From assembly GCF_025370935.1 (NCBI RefSeq), contig NC_133472.1:8624044-8688043 (forward strand): DNA of 64,000 bases, written 5' to 3'. The notes under the pieces were generated by a model. That model saw nothing but the letters and a program-made list of their open reading frames with translations. It was not told the DNA's origin and made no database searches. The translations under genes were made by a program, and so were the position numbers. Below are positions 48,700-61,400 of this stretch, in pieces. The stretch is from Choristoneura fumiferana (Eukaryota > Arthropoda > Insecta > Lepidoptera > Tortricidae). Every line of letters begins with the position of its first letter. Position 1 is the stretch's first letter.

Positions 48700-49018
48700 G
48701 CTTTTTATGCTGACTGTACTTTTTGTCGACTATACTTGCATTGTCACCCGAACTACGTTTGCATATCAAATTTCAAGACGATCCATTAACTGTTGAAGGG
48801 TTCCGTCCTGCGGAGACTATTCTGGCCGGACTAATAGGATGTCACTATCAGATTATTATATTGTCACGCAATTTACATAAGTATTCAAAATTTCAAGTCA
48901 ATCTGACCACAAAAAGTTGGTCAAACTTGCAAGATTTGTTTACAGACAGACAACAGGACAGGTGAAACTAAATAAAAGCTGGTAATTATAACACCCCTCT
49001 TTTTCGTCGGGGGTTAAA
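48700..49018 (+). repeat. interspersed repeat family ('cctgcggagac'), copy 3
   Basis: The fullest copy: it runs from 'gctgactgtac' through 'gttgaagggttccgtcctgc' to the 'cgtcgggggttaaaa' terminus also seen at 23645. Confidence 0.72.
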
Positions 49019-49236
49019 AAATGTTGAATGGTACAAAGTGCAAAAATCGAACTTCGTAACTTTCCGTTCCGCTGACGCCCGCCCGACCTCCCGTTATTTA
49101 ATACGTGAGTTTCGAATTATGTAGTATAGCTCGAGGGGCTCATAGGGCTTTTTTTCTGTACAGGGGGGTACCCAACAAAATCAGGCCTCATGCACTTGCC
49201 TCGCGCGACGGCTCGCTCGGTGGAAACCCGGCTTAA

Positions 49237-49585
49237 GGGTGCCTCTACATTCAGTCGCTAGTCGCTCGTTTGCAGCGATAAATCTGGTCACGTGACCCTA
49301 TTTTGAAGGTGATTTTGAATTTCCCGCGACTCAAAAAAAATAGCGTCAAGTCGCCGCGTCGAGCAGCAGCGTCAAGATGGCTTCTTGCAGGAATGATCTT
49401 GGTCTTGGAAGCTGATTTCTTAATCTCATTTAGTAGCAGTCGTGGCAGTGGTAAAAATAAAAGAAATTGGAGTGAATGAAAAAAAAATAACACTGTTTTT
49501 GCCGAAATTGAAGGGTTTTTTTTTCAGCTCAATGACCAGATTTGACGTTGGAAACGAGCGTTGAGCGACTGCATGTGGCCCCACC
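49237..49585. mobile_element. TTAA-flanked MITE upstream of PP6
   Basis: 349 bp, flanked by TTAA on both sides (49233-49236, 49586-49589), the target used by piggyBac-type elements. The inverted ends are similar: GGGTGCCTCTACATTCAGTC on the left, and GGTGGGGCCACATGCAGTCG reading inward from the right. It ends 242 bp before the PP6 ATG. It supplies an in-frame N-terminal extension of the PP6 frame that should not be taken as coding. Confidence 0.75.
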
Positions 49586-49827
49586 TTAAAGCAAGTAGTA
49601 TTGTGTTATCTGTGGTCGAACTGAACGAACATTATGTCACTTTTGTCAGTTTTAATGTTTATCATCTACCTATAAGTTTGCAAAGTGTCGTCCTAATTTG
49701 TACCTTTTCTACTCATTTTGCCATTTGCTGTCGGCTCTACTGCCGTCAGAGATCAGGGGATTCGGAATATAGTTGTTCCTTGAATAGTTTCTTAACTACA
49801 TTAATCTTAACTACACTACTGAAGAAA

Positions 49828-52800
49828 ATGACTGACGTGGATAAGTGGGTTGAAATCGCAAAGAGGTGTAAATATCTGCCTGAAGATGACTTACGAGAGT
49901 TGTGCAATATTGTGTGTGATTTGTTACTCGAAGAACCTAACGTACAGCCGGTTCAGACACCTGTAACTGTGTGCGGGGATATACATGGCCAGGTAAACGT
50001 TCAAAAGTTAATACACAAAGGAATTGCTTGATAAAATCACGGATTACCGGGCGTAGAGCACGTTGCTCGTAGTAGTGATAATAAGCAAGTCATACTAATT
50101 CTTATCAGAACTTAAGTCTTCAAATAAAACAGCCTACTACTTGTTAGCTGCTGCCAGTGTTTCTTCATTATCCTTTGCACTTTTGAAGGTTTAAACCATA
50201 ATTTCTGAGTGACCAATAACAGAAGCATTAGACAACTTGGTCACAAAGAAAATTGTCTAGTTTTCTATAAATTTCATTTATTCATTTTCTTATTAGATAC
50301 ATTAAGCATGAGCTACTGAAATACCTAACATACAGTTGCTGTGAGATAAATTTCAACAGGATAGACATCAATGATAGCATATATGGTGAATGTCACTTAA
50401 TTAGTTTGAGAAAAACCACTAGACCAGGATATCAAGGTATTAATAGTCAATATGTTTCTCAGTCAGTAAGAATTTTGCACCATTTCTCCTGTGGATCGCA
50501 TATCATGTGACCTGTCCATCTCCACTTTTGTGTGTTTATATGTCAACAACGACGATGATGGTGCAAAATTCTTACAGACTAGTATCCCAGAGATGGCAAG
50601 AGAAGTAGAGGATGCCAACAAACAAGGTGGGAAGACAACCTAAAACTCATGGCTGGACATCATTGAAGAAGGGTAGCGCGTGACAGATCCCAATGGAAAA
50701 TGTTAGATCCTATGCCAAGAGGCAAACTGGGCTTCGGGACATATTTTAACGAACATATCCATGTATTCATACTCGACTAAGTTCAGAATAAAAAGGCATT
50801 ACAGTATAATCTCACAAATCCGGCACTATGAAAAACCAGAGGGTGCCAACGCAGGGATTACTGGATTATAGAGAAAAAATCCTAATGAATAAAATAAAGC
50901 ATTTCATAGAGAGAATAAATATAATGTAAAAAAAAGGGTAAATACATATGCATGTGCACATGATAAGTTTTGAGGTTAGACTGCTAGACTAAGACACCGC
51001 AACCGGTGCGCATAGGCTCAGAGGGGCGAGGGAGGCGTGGGCGGGGGGTGCCGGATTATTGGATGTGCCGGTTGAAAAGTTGTTAGTTTGCATGATGGGT
51101 TTATTATGTTTATAAAAAAAAAAAAAAAAAAACTATAATAACTAGAGATGGGTCGAATGTGGTTTGAGCCGAATACAAACTTCGGCCAAACATTCAGTAA
51201 AATCTAAAAATTTTGCCCGATTTTGGCCGTACTTCGGTTCAATAACTTGCCTCTAGTACATTTAAAATACGAGTAAACAGATAAAAACAGATTTTTAAGT
51301 CTGATTGTTGAAAACACCCTTTAATATTAATAAAAAACTCAATATTTCTCGAATGTTTAGTTTGTGAAAATTGTGAAAAAGAAAAACTTTTTTTTATAAT
51401 GCAATTAAGAATTGTTTTCAAGATGTTTATTAATAGAATAGGTGCTAAGTTTATTTCATTTTTGTTGCATATTTTACTGGTATGATGTGACAGACATACT
51501 TTCTACTAATTTAATTTAAGTCTAAATAGTACAAGTACAAGGTTCTTTTTTCTACGCTTCGCTTTGCTCATGCTGCCGAAATTCGGTTAAACCGAATGTA
51601 AAAATAATTTCGGCCCATCCCTAATAATAACTAAAATGATTTTGTTCTGGTTTTATTGGGACAGTGATTTTATAACTTTCAGTTCAGAGAAGCTTAGTAA
51701 GTAAAAGAAAAGGGAAATATTTACATAAAGCAAACTCAAAGGAAAAATAAGGTTAAGGTCTATGTTTGGTTACAGACTCATAAGCTCTATTGATTTGTAG
51801 TGTATCTAAATTTTTTGCTCATAATTGACGGACTAAAATGTTTTTTTTTTGTTATTTCAGTTCTACGATTTAGAGGAGCTATTCAACATAGGTGGCCATG
51901 TTCCCCAAACGAAGTATATTTTTATGGGAGATTATGTGGACCGTGGATATTACAGTCTAGAGACATTGACTTTGCTCATGGCACTCAAGGCTCGATATCC
52001 AGACAGGTAGATATTTGGGTGCAGTTGATGCACAGTCAAAAAAACTGTATCGCACACTAGGATAAAGCCTTTGTGCCACTTATGTCATATTAAAATTTAT
52101 ATTGAAATTGAATTAGGTATACATTATATAACATATTGAAATCGTAGTGAAATTGATTATGAAAAGGTCCTACCCTGGCACACGATTTAGTTTCATCAAC
52201 TGTATGCACAGTAATTGTCAATTGCAGGTGGTAGGACCTTGTGCAAGGTCCGCCCGGATTGCTACCACCATCTTGCTCGCTAATCCTGCCGTGAAGCAGC
52301 AGTGCTTGCACTGTTGTGTTTCAGTGTGGAGAGTAAGACAGCCGGTGAAATTACTGGCACTTAAGGTATCCCATCTTAGGCCTCTTGGATGGCAACGCAT
52401 CTGCAATATCCCTGGTGGTGCAGATGTTTATGGGCGTTGGTGATCACTTACCATCAAGAGACCCACTTGCTCGTTTGCCATCCAGTCAAATAAAAAAAAA
52501 TAAAAAATACAAGTCACCAAATCCATAACCTGGTAATTCATGCCCTCATGTCTTAATTATGTTTTTTATGATTAGCCATAGGGCATGAATTATCAGGTTG
52601 TGCATTATTCTCGTACATTCCAGGTTGATTAATGTTTGATTGTATACTTAACGAAGAAATTCTTTTACCATGTCTAATGTCAATTATAGAGCTCCAAACA
52701 ATCGAAAGGCTTATTCCACTTACGAGACAATGTGACAGTCACCTTTATTGTTTTTATTCTGATGTAGAATTTTTCACAAAAAATGGTAAAGAACTTACTT

Positions 52801-55800
52801 CACTATGCATTAATCATACTTGGTTGGTATTTGTATATTGTCACTACTTTTAAAAAAGCGTGTACCTTAAAATTATGGCCTCAGAGGTCGTATTGGCTAT
52901 CCATGGGCGCTTGCAATCGCATTCACCATCTCTTTCTACCTTCATCCTATACCATGTTACAAAACGAAGTGGTGAAAACGATTATGATTCTGAGTGTGTT
53001 AGATAATAAAGGCCTCAGGTCACACAGTCCGTTCATATAAAGATTTCCATATTTTCTCTTATTTCCAGAATCATATTGCTCAGAGGGAACCACGAAACAT
53101 CTCAAATAACAAAAGTCTACGGCTTTTACGACGAGTGTTTTAACAAATATGGCAATGCGAACGCGTGGAAAGACTGCTGTAGAGTATTCGACCTGCTGAC
53201 TGTTGCAGCGGTATGTATTTTTTATTCTTCCACAGTTTTTTTTTTATTATTAGACTCCGTACTTCTATCGCGATGACAGCGGCGACACGTGAATTTCTGA
53301 GACCCTGAGCTAATACTACAAAAAATACACCAACAATAACAAACGACAGGGAATTCCCCTTGTCGTTTTGTAGACTGTTGATTAATCTCAGAGTTACCAA
53401 TCTTATTTTTAATTTGCATAATTTAAAAAATTGTATTGTCTATTGTTTTCAATGGTGGCTGGGGGCTCCTTGTGTCTAAGGCTAAAGCTGCGTTTCCACC
53501 GATTCATTAACTTATTTATCCTCGCCTCGCTAGAGCTGCGCTGAGCGAGGATAGGTAAATGAAGCGTTTTTATTCTATACGTTTCTAGCATTTCTACTCT
53601 GGTGGAAACGCAGCCATAATAACTCAACGACAAGTAGACTAAGGGGCTGTTTCACCACCCATTGATTAATTTTATTTGACGGATACATGTGATGCCGTCA
53701 CCGTCTATTCGAACAAAACAAACAGAGACGGCATCACATTTATCCGTCAAATAAATTTAATCAATGGATGGTGAAACGGGGTAAATCAATTGGAACGTAT
53801 CCTCTAATTAATGATAACTTTTATTAATTGTTAATTAAACATTTACAGTTAATAGACGAAGCAGTGCTTTGCGTGCATGGCGGTCTCTCGCCAGAAATAT
53901 CGATGCTGGATCAGATCCGATGCATCGATAGGAATCAACAAATACCCCACAAAGGTGCCTTCTGTGATCTCCTATGGTCGGATCCGGCCGATGTTGAGAT
54001 GTGGTAAGTTACGACTAGAGGTACCTAAATATAAAACGCTGACGTTTTTACGCCGTTTTATTCCTCACTATCGTATGGGCAAGTGAGTATTAAGATATGA
54101 TGCACAGGGTTAATTTGTTATGAAAACTAAAGACAATATCGATTCTAAATCTCAGATCAAAAATTATGCCAATAAACTTAGGGTGCAGTGGCGTAGTGTG
54201 GGTATCAGCCGCTCGGGACAGAAGAAAATTTGGTCGTCCTCTTGTTTAGGTTTTAAAAAACTATAGTTAACAGTCAAGGGCAAAGATATAGACACGGCCA
54301 AAGTTACAAAAATATGTATTCACGACTTTATGCACTTAACATTAAGGTCGTGTATACATATTTTTGCAACTTTGGTCGTGTCGATATCTTTGCCCTTGAC
54401 TGTACCTATACAAAACGTCAACACATTACTGTACAGTAGGAGTAGGAAAACCTTCGTCAGTTATTAAATTGATTCCTTTATACAGTCATAGATTCTTAGA
54501 ACGTTTTGAAACCAAAGCACTAAGTAGATAAGGGCATATCAGATTATACTTACTTGACATGATAATAAGGGTCAAAATAGTATACACCTCTAACATATAT
54601 CTAGTTTCATATCAATATCAAACCTTTTTAATAAACAGCGTCGTAAGACTTTGAATCAAATAATGTTCTATTTATTTGTCAGTGCCAAGGTGTACCTAGT
54701 GGTGGGGTTGCTATGGTCACCTTTAAACAAGATTATGTTTAGCAGGTTGACAATTTGATGCAGTATGTCATACTGAATTGGTAAAGCAGATTATCGCTCA
54801 TACTGAGCAAAGGAAAATAGATCTTAAGGTGACGAACCTTTTTTTACTCCGACTGTACCATTCAAACACACATGATGAGGCTGTACTATACCATGACCAT
54901 GGCATGGTATTTTACTAGATTATAGTTGTTTGTAAAAGTTTGTGACTATTTCTTTCTTTTGTTTTTTTTCTGAATGAATTTTTTTGTTTATTTTATACTG
55001 TTTGATGTACAAAAAAATAAAATGTTAATCAACCTTTGAGTGGTAGAGAAGAGCAATCAAAATAAGGATCGACAAATAAGTTGGACTTTCGTGTCACCTT
55101 TGTGATTGGTTAAATAACTGAATGAGCCAATCGTAGCAGACTGTAAGAGCGTTCAGATTATCCGATCCGACATTGGTATCGCACGCCGATACCTATATCG
55201 GGGCAAGTAAAATGTATGAAGTATGTACCTGTCTTTCAGATTATCCGATCCGATATCGGATCATATCTCATAAATTTTACTTGCCTCGATATCGTATCGC
55301 CGTCCGATACCGATATCGGATCGAATAATCTGAAAACGCTCACGATACTAACGCCATCTAGCGATATTTTGCCCGACAAGAATCCTTCATTCTCAGACAC
55401 CTGTGCTTGTTTCAAGGTCGGTGAGTCCGCGAGGTGCTGGATGGCTCTTCGGCAGTTACGTGACTGAGCTATTTATGAACTACAATAATCTGGACCTCAT
55501 ATGCCGAGCGCATCAGCTCGTCAATGAAGGTAACTATAGAATACGCTTGTCATCCGCTTCCTGCTGTTTTAAATGTCAGTAAACCATCTCTACTGGGGTG
55601 CAGTGGGCCCACCTTTCCTGGAACGTGTGTTTATGGTGTTTGAATAGACATATTTCTTTGGGTTAGTATAATTTCGTCTAAAAAAGCAGCTGGTCTAAGT
55701 AGCAACTGGTCTAAAAAGCAGCTGGCCCAGAAAGCGACTGGCCTTACCTGTTTTTATCGAAAACTTGAAAACATGGTAGGTTAGGTTGGAATTGCGTCAA

Positions 55801-56660
55801 GGCGCGAAGCGCCTCGGCCACGCGTCGACTTTGAGTCAAAGAATTTTAGACCACGTTTTAGACAAGTTGCTTCTTAGACCACTTGCTACTTTTGCTACGT
55901 AGACCAGCTGCTTTTTAGCCGAAATAATACTAACCTATTTCTTTTATGCTACAAAACTGATCGCCAGTCTTAATCTAGTATAAGGTAACCCTTATCATGA
56001 CATAAGTACCTAAGGCTCAATTCGCACGAGAGCTTTTAAAACGTCGGTTTATACTCTTGTGGCCTAAGGGCTTCCCGGCGCTCGTCTCTGGATGAAACGC
56101 TATTAATAGCTCATCGTTCACATCAAAAATACCTAGTATAAAAAGTTTTTCATGTAAGAGACAAAAATTTAAATGGTTTCAAAAATATGATCACAAAAAT
56201 CATGGTATCATAGCGACTCCTAGGGCTATATGTAGTGAGCAAATTTAAAAAACTGAATCCTACGTCGCGCCATCGAAGTTTCTCAACTCGAACGCATATA
56301 TACCTACAACTTCCGACGCTCTTCTTTGACTTCGGTCCCCAGGCATAATATCCGCCTGGCAGGGCTCCAGACCTCTAAATCCGGCCCTGCCGCCTGTAGA
56401 GCAATCTCTGTAGAGCCTTTTCTGACAATATCATAGATTTTCAAATCATAAAGGAACTATTTATTACAGGTTACAAATACATGTTTGACAAGCGACTAGT
56501 GACGGTGTGGTCCGCTCCCAACTACTGCTACCGCTGCGGCAACGTCGCTTCCATCATGGAATTCAAAACCGCCTCCTTCAGTATTGCCAAGTTATTCCAA
56601 GCAGTCCCCGACAGCGAAAGAGAAGTGCCTCCGCAGCTTACCACGCCGTATTTCTTGTAA
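49828..56660 (+). CDS. PpV: serine/threonine protein phosphatase 6 catalytic subunit
   Basis: PPP6C (PpV in Drosophila) is a PP2A-like metallophosphatase. Exons: 49828-49992, 51861-52006, 53069-53210, 53849-54003, 55417-55529 and 56470-56660, all in phase, giving 303 residues (family about 305). The catalytic motifs are complete: GDIHGQ (50-55), GDYVDRG (78-84), GNHE (110-113), HGG (161-163), RAHQ (233-236) and SAPNYCYRCGN in the last exon. The C-terminus TTPYFL is the methylated-Leu tail of PP2A/PP4/PP6. Assignment to PP6 rather than PP2A or PP4 rests on PHKGAFCDLLWSDP, ISPRGAGWLFG-like (here VSPRGAGWLFG) and RAPDSER-type C-terminus (AVPDSERE). The start MTDVDKWVEIAK fits the family; an open extension upstream (from 49561) lies in a MITE and is not part of the protein. 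Convergent with eIF3i. Confidence 0.97.
50462..50580. repeat. inverted repeat in PP6 intron 1
   Basis: 'gtaagaattttgcaccat' at 50466-50484 and its complement 'atggtgcaaaattcttac' at about 50558-50576. Confidence 0.7.
50590..50720 (+). pseudogene. decayed non-LTR reverse transcriptase C-terminal fragment
   Basis: One frame reads KRSRGCQQTRWEDNLKLMAG before a stop; the RWED-LKLxAG pattern followed by a RDR-W-type block is the usual C-terminus of several insect non-LTR retrotransposon polymerases. Frameshifts and stops break it. It lies in PP6 intron 1. Confidence 0.55.
51113..51132. repeat. poly-A tract
   Basis: About 19 A residues directly left of the hAT-type MITE target site. Confidence 0.85.
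51143..51623. mobile_element. hAT-type MITE ('tagagatggg'), copy 2
   Basis: Ends TAGAGATGGGTCGAA and, reversed, TAGGGATGGGCCGAA, with an exact 8-bp duplication ATAATAAC at 51135-51142 and 51624-51631. Same family as 40933-41431; lies in PP6 intron 1. Confidence 0.9.
52375..52505 (+). repeat. retroposon 3' tail with A-rich end
   Basis: 'ggatggcaacgcatctgcaa' ... 'cccacttgctcgtttgcca' followed by poly-A. Same type as 17945-18065 and 6060-6125. Confidence 0.7.
53488..53616. repeat. MITE ('gctgcgtttccacc')
   Basis: The inverted ends GCTGCGTTTCCACC and GGTGGAAACGCAGC are perfect. Related core to 23716-23890. Confidence 0.75.
53643..53781. mobile_element. palindromic MITE, PIF/Harbinger-like, copy 3
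   Basis: Flanked by TAA (53640-53642, 53782-53784). The centre is inverted relative to copies 1 and 2. Lies in PP6 intron 3. Confidence 0.82.
54270..54413. repeat. 144-bp MITE in PP6 intron 4
   Basis: ACAGTCAAGGGCAAAGATAT at the left and its reverse complement at the right; arms of about 50 bp. Confidence 0.82.
55147..55341. repeat. MITE rich in 'ccgatatcgg' in PP6 intron 4
   Basis: Ends GAGCGTTCAGATTATCCGA and the complement of it. Multiple internal 'gatccgatatcggat' palindromes. Confidence 0.8.
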
Positions 56661-56727
56661 TTAAGCAACAGACAAAAGTATTACCCATGGGTAATTAATT
56701 ATCTTAATTAATGTAATATTTTGTAAA

Positions 56728-56733
56728 AATAAA
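56728..56733 (+). promoter_or_regulatory. PP6 polyadenylation signal
   Basis: AATAAA 68 bases past the PP6 stop codon. Confidence 0.6.
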
Positions 56734-57883
56734 TGATAAATATAATGAAGTTTGCTTTTTTTTCGGCTACCCAGAAGTTTTTATTCAAGAACAGGAACAA
56801 CCCACGTACAAGTCAATGTCGATTTCGAATCCAGCTAATTGATCAAAAGAAAAAAAAACTGTCAAGAGCGTGTCGGACACGCCCAAGATAGGCAGGGTTC
56901 CGTAGCCATTACGATAAAATGTAGTAACATTTTTCTATAAATTTTGTATTTTGTTCGGAATCTTTAGGCTGCTATTTACTCTTAAACTACTTAAAATTAA
57001 ACAGATACTAAATCGAAAAATCGTTTACATTAATAATATTACATTGTCATCCAATGTACACATGTATGCAAATTTTCAGCTTCATCGGAAATCAGGAAGT
57101 GGGTCAAACTGAACTTGTAAGATTTAACCCACACACATATATACATTAAACATTGCAAGTTAAATAAAAGCTTTTAATATAAATATGATTGAAAACTACT
57201 CTCGCATTAGTATTTATCATCCTCAGTGTCTAAAATTGAACTTTTTATACATGTTTCAACTAATTGTGATTTCATCACATTTTGTAATATTAAAAAAAAA
57301 ATACTAAATGTAAATATTCTCAAAATTGCTTTGAGGTTGATCATCATTTTAGATGTATTTTACAAATAATGATTCAACCGCATTTTAATTTAAAACAAGT
57401 GACTAAAATATAATGACATGATATATTTTTAGAATCGGCTTAGTAAGCCCTTTCATTAGATACCACACACGATAGGTTTCAGAACAAAAATTTTATTTCT
57501 ACCATGCAAAAAAATTACGCCTTTTCTGTTTTTTTTTCGTACTACTGGTGAATTTAATTCGTATGACCTAAAGATCAATCGTTCCGATTTTCATGCTTTT
57601 AACACCATGTGCAGCATTTTGTTGAATTTCGGGGCGTACCGCTAGCACTAGTAAAAGCGTTAGGGGGATGGCAATATACGAAATTCGAATTATGCTCTTC
57701 GTAGTATAGCCTCAGAAGATTCTCTCCGCACACAGTCTTGGAAATGATAGGCTTACATATTTGTTCACCTGAAAATTAAGTCTGTAGAACAGTTCGCCGA
57801 CGACGGATAAGTTGTGTAATAAATCGTTATTATCGAGTAAACAATCATTGAAGTAAAACACCAGATCGATTTTATGAAACATA
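56734..57883. other. region between the PP6 and eIF3i 3' ends
   Basis: No gene. It contains a repeat related to 2735-2780 (56860-56935), a short relative of the 'cctgcggagac' repeat region (57035-57185) and a decayed 'ctactacg' MITE (about 57630-57712). Confidence 0.6.
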
Positions 57884-57889
57884 TTTATT
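57884..57889 (-). promoter_or_regulatory. possible eIF3i polyadenylation signal
   Basis: AATAAA on the minus strand, about 590 bases after the eIF3i stop. Confidence 0.4.
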
Positions 57890-58474
57890 ATTTTTATGTG
57901 GTTTTACGGTATACATGATTTCAGGGAGTTTGCTTTAATACTTTTAATGCACTGGCAACAGGATAAGGCTGTGCGTCCACAACAGATGTAGGAGGAAAAC
58001 CCACCAATAGTAAAACAGTGATAAGCGAGGTTAAGAATATAATGTTAATTCTATTGGTGGACTTCCTCACACACCGTTCCTCTTCCTTGCAAATTTGGGC
58101 ATGTAATGACGATGTAAAAAGTACACATCTAAAAAAATTGTTAGAGATAGCACCAGGTTACCGGCTCTACGAAAGCCTTAAGTAACAAGTGGTCCTCGAT
58201 GCAGAATAGTCTTATATGGGCAGATTTTACAAGAGCCCTGCTGTCCCGAAAGCGTACACACGTGAAAAAGAGGTTGGAAATCACAAATCAGCCAAGGGAC
58301 TACAGTGAGTGTTTTCAGACAGTTGGAATATCGCTAGATGCCGTGGTACCATGAGGTCCGTTTGACGTTAAAGTTTTGCTTAAAATTGGGTCATTTAGTT
58401 ATAAACCCATCCCAAACGTGATATAAATGTCGAAGGGACCTCACAATAGCGCCACAATAACAGTACGATCTTAT

Positions 58475-61400
58475 CTAATCACGGTTATAGTCGAAAGTGT
58501 AATCAAAGTAGGATTGGTCAAAGCTCTGGACGCGAACATAGCCGTCTTCTCCGCCTGACGCATAACTTCTGCCGTCTGGGTGGAACGCCAAACTGTTAAT
58601 GGGCCCGAAATGTCCTTTTACTCTTCCGAACTCCTCTTCGAACACCAAATGGAAGAAGCGAGCATCGAATTTGCCCTGTCTAGTTGAAGTCGTGGTAACC
58701 TCCATGGCGTCTTGGCCACCGCCTAATACCACATGGTCTAAGATCGGGCTCAGAGCAGCGGAATTGACGGGACGCTCAGTTTTGTACTCTTTAAGGAGCT
58801 CTAAGGAGCTAGTATCGAAGAGTTTGGCGGTCTGGTCTTTGGAGGCGGTGATGAACATGGTGCCGTCGGAAGACAACTGCATATCGTTGATTTGACGGGT
58901 GTGCTCCTTGATGGAATGTATTTTCTTGCCAGTCTGTAAATAAAAATAATTGTTATATTTATTGGACGACACCGCTGTTGCTTATTTGATCCAGCAGTTT
59001 CAACGAAACCTGTGTTATTTTCTTGATGTTTTCAGATTGTTTGTTTTAATAAAATTTTACATCATAACAAATTACATATTAACTAGACCTACTAATATTG
59101 TGTTTGAATTATTGTTATCAAGGAAATAAATGAGGCTTTATTATTGTTATTATTAACTATACTATAAAAAACACAATACCAGTACCACTACATGTGCAAT
59201 TCAACAATCTCGCTAATTTATCTATAACAATTTTTGTTGTTTTGTAATTTTTGTAAGGTAATTACCTTCTTTCCGTCATCAAAGTTCTGTGTTAGTAACA
59301 GGCGCAACAAAAACTGTTATAGATAAATTAGCGAGATTGTGAAGAAGAAAATTCCAAAATAATGTCTGTACCATGAAAATGTAGTATGTAGTGTGTCAAC
59401 TAAAAATATTTAGAAAAATTCGTAACAAAACGAACACATCCATACAATATTTTGGGGACACATCTGGAGACCCTGTTTTTCCAGCTTGGAATCATGGACT
59501 GAGTCTACCTCCCAAATTTAGTTGAAATCGGAGAGATAAACTCAGGGTACAAAGGTAGATAGAAATGCCCATTTGGCAGTTTTATTTTAATGAGTTTGTA
59601 GAAACAATTGAGCTGTATGCTGTACCTCTACTACTACCTAAAATGGCAAAACAAATATAGTGCCAATAGTCAACAGTATGCCCTGTGCCATGTTCTTTGT
59701 GCACTTACTTCACACGGGTGTCCCATGGCTTTGTCAGTGGTGTAGGCGGCGTCATTGGCGCTATAACTGAAGTTGCAAGTCCTCACTGAGGAGTTTGTTT
59801 TCACCGTTGCAATATTTTTGCCAGTCTCCAGGTCCCATAGTCTAAGAAAAAGGCAAAAAATTAAGCTATCATTATTATTAAATTTCTATTGGAATTAACA
59901 CATTATGATTATGTATTCTTAAGGACACAGGCAGAGATTGGAAGGAAAGGAGTTTTTCTAGTATGAAAAGAAAGGAGCAAGAATCTATCGAGCAAGATCT
60001 ATCGTCAAGAAGAAATTAATATCTAAGGCGTATTATAAAGTTAATGATTATATCATGGACAGAGATATTTGGAAATAATTCCGATCCGCATTAGCAATCC
60101 CTTCAAATAGCAACCCACTGTGTTAAAAATAAAGTTGTGTTATATACTTGTGATGTATAGATATTATTTAATAATATTGTAAATCTGTTTAGAAAAAAAT
60201 ATATTTATATATACCTCGTTGAATTTCTTGCCGGATTGTTCTCAACAGAAGTTTTTCCGAACCGGTGGTAGATTTTTTGTGATATTCATAAGTGCTTGTT
60301 ATAGCCAAAATTGAATAAAGATATTTTGACTTTGACTTTTACTTTGAGCTAAAAGAGCTACTGCGAGTAATTTGACACATTATAATTTGCTGAAACTTCA
60401 TTTTAAATGTGGTAAAATACATCAATAAAAAAAAACGCATTCAAATCAGTCCACCCGTTTAAGAGCTATGGTGCCACAGACCGACACACAGACAGACACA
60501 CACACAGGGGTCAAACTTATAACACCCCTTTTTTTGCATTGGGGTTAAAAGATTAAATATCAGAGCCTAGAATTTTTGTGGCACTCTTGAATAATGGCTG
60601 CTTTATTGCTAAGAAACAACCCAGATAATCTTTTAGTAGGGGAAATTTAAAGTGAAAAATTAATTTATATTTAGCTTATAATAGAATGACTAAAAATCAC
60701 TTCAGGCATTGCATGGTGGCCAAACCTATTATTTTTGTGTGACTACAATCTGACTTTCGGAGCCTCAGTAGGATTGGATGCCCCGAGCATGGGCTTATGC
60801 AAAATGGGTAGGCAAGTGAGTGCTTTCCATTGACAAATGTCAAAATACTGCTTCATTCCAGTACTCAAATACTGTTTTTCCTATTATTCCTATAAACATG
60901 TGTTAAACATGTAAGCCCCAAAAGTTTGGATTTACTAATATGAAAATAATGTATTATTATTTGCAATGATAGTTACTTCTTACAATTCAATATTTCATAG
61001 TCAAAATACCAATAATGGCACTTCACACTCGTTAGAGATGTTGAGTGGCTACTCATGACCACGGGCATTGTAATGTTGCAGAAACGTCGAGGTAAATATT
61101 ACTCATGTGTGTTAGCGTGATAAGTCCCGTTGGTGGTATTTTGACTGAGTGAAAATCACAAAAGTTAAAACCATTATAATTCAATATTTGCTTAACCATT
61201 CAACTCCCGCCGGCTACCAGGAGTCAGCGAAAAAAGTACTGTCAACCAGTGGCAGATTTATGTTTTTTATGAGTGTAGGCCACTTTATATTCGCCGCCCT
61301 ATGTAACTTTCTAAAATAATATTTTTTTGAAATCTGCCGCCCCTAGGCCGCGGCCTATAAGGCCTATCTATAAATTCAGGACTGCTGTCAACTCCCGCCA

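Larger units (their letters stand above)
43120..49230. other. intergenic region between Ro60 and PP6
   Basis: No gene recognised. 43120-46600 is unusually free of the repeats seen elsewhere and contains only short, low-complexity open frames (the longest, 43610-43957, codes for 115 unrecognised residues). An AATAAA at 47264-47269 could end a long non-coding transcript or UTR. From 46600 rightward repeats return: MITE copies at 46617-46738 and 47461-47935, a Helitron at 47527-47877, a retroposon-like repeat at 48700-49018 and another MITE remnant at about 49031-49135. Confidence 0.6.

Noticed and set aside
48723..48965. Open frame with PLTVEGFRPAET-like text, also at 20516 and 39079
   Set aside because: The same text occurs in several copies of an interspersed repeat, so it is repeat-derived and not a gene.
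49561..49827. In-frame upstream extension of the PP6 protein
   Set aside because: Its start lies in a TTAA-flanked MITE and the family start is MTDVDKW at 49828.
54270..54413. A possible microRNA precursor
   Set aside because: The long perfect arms and MITE-like size fit a transposon hairpin better; without small-RNA data it is not called.
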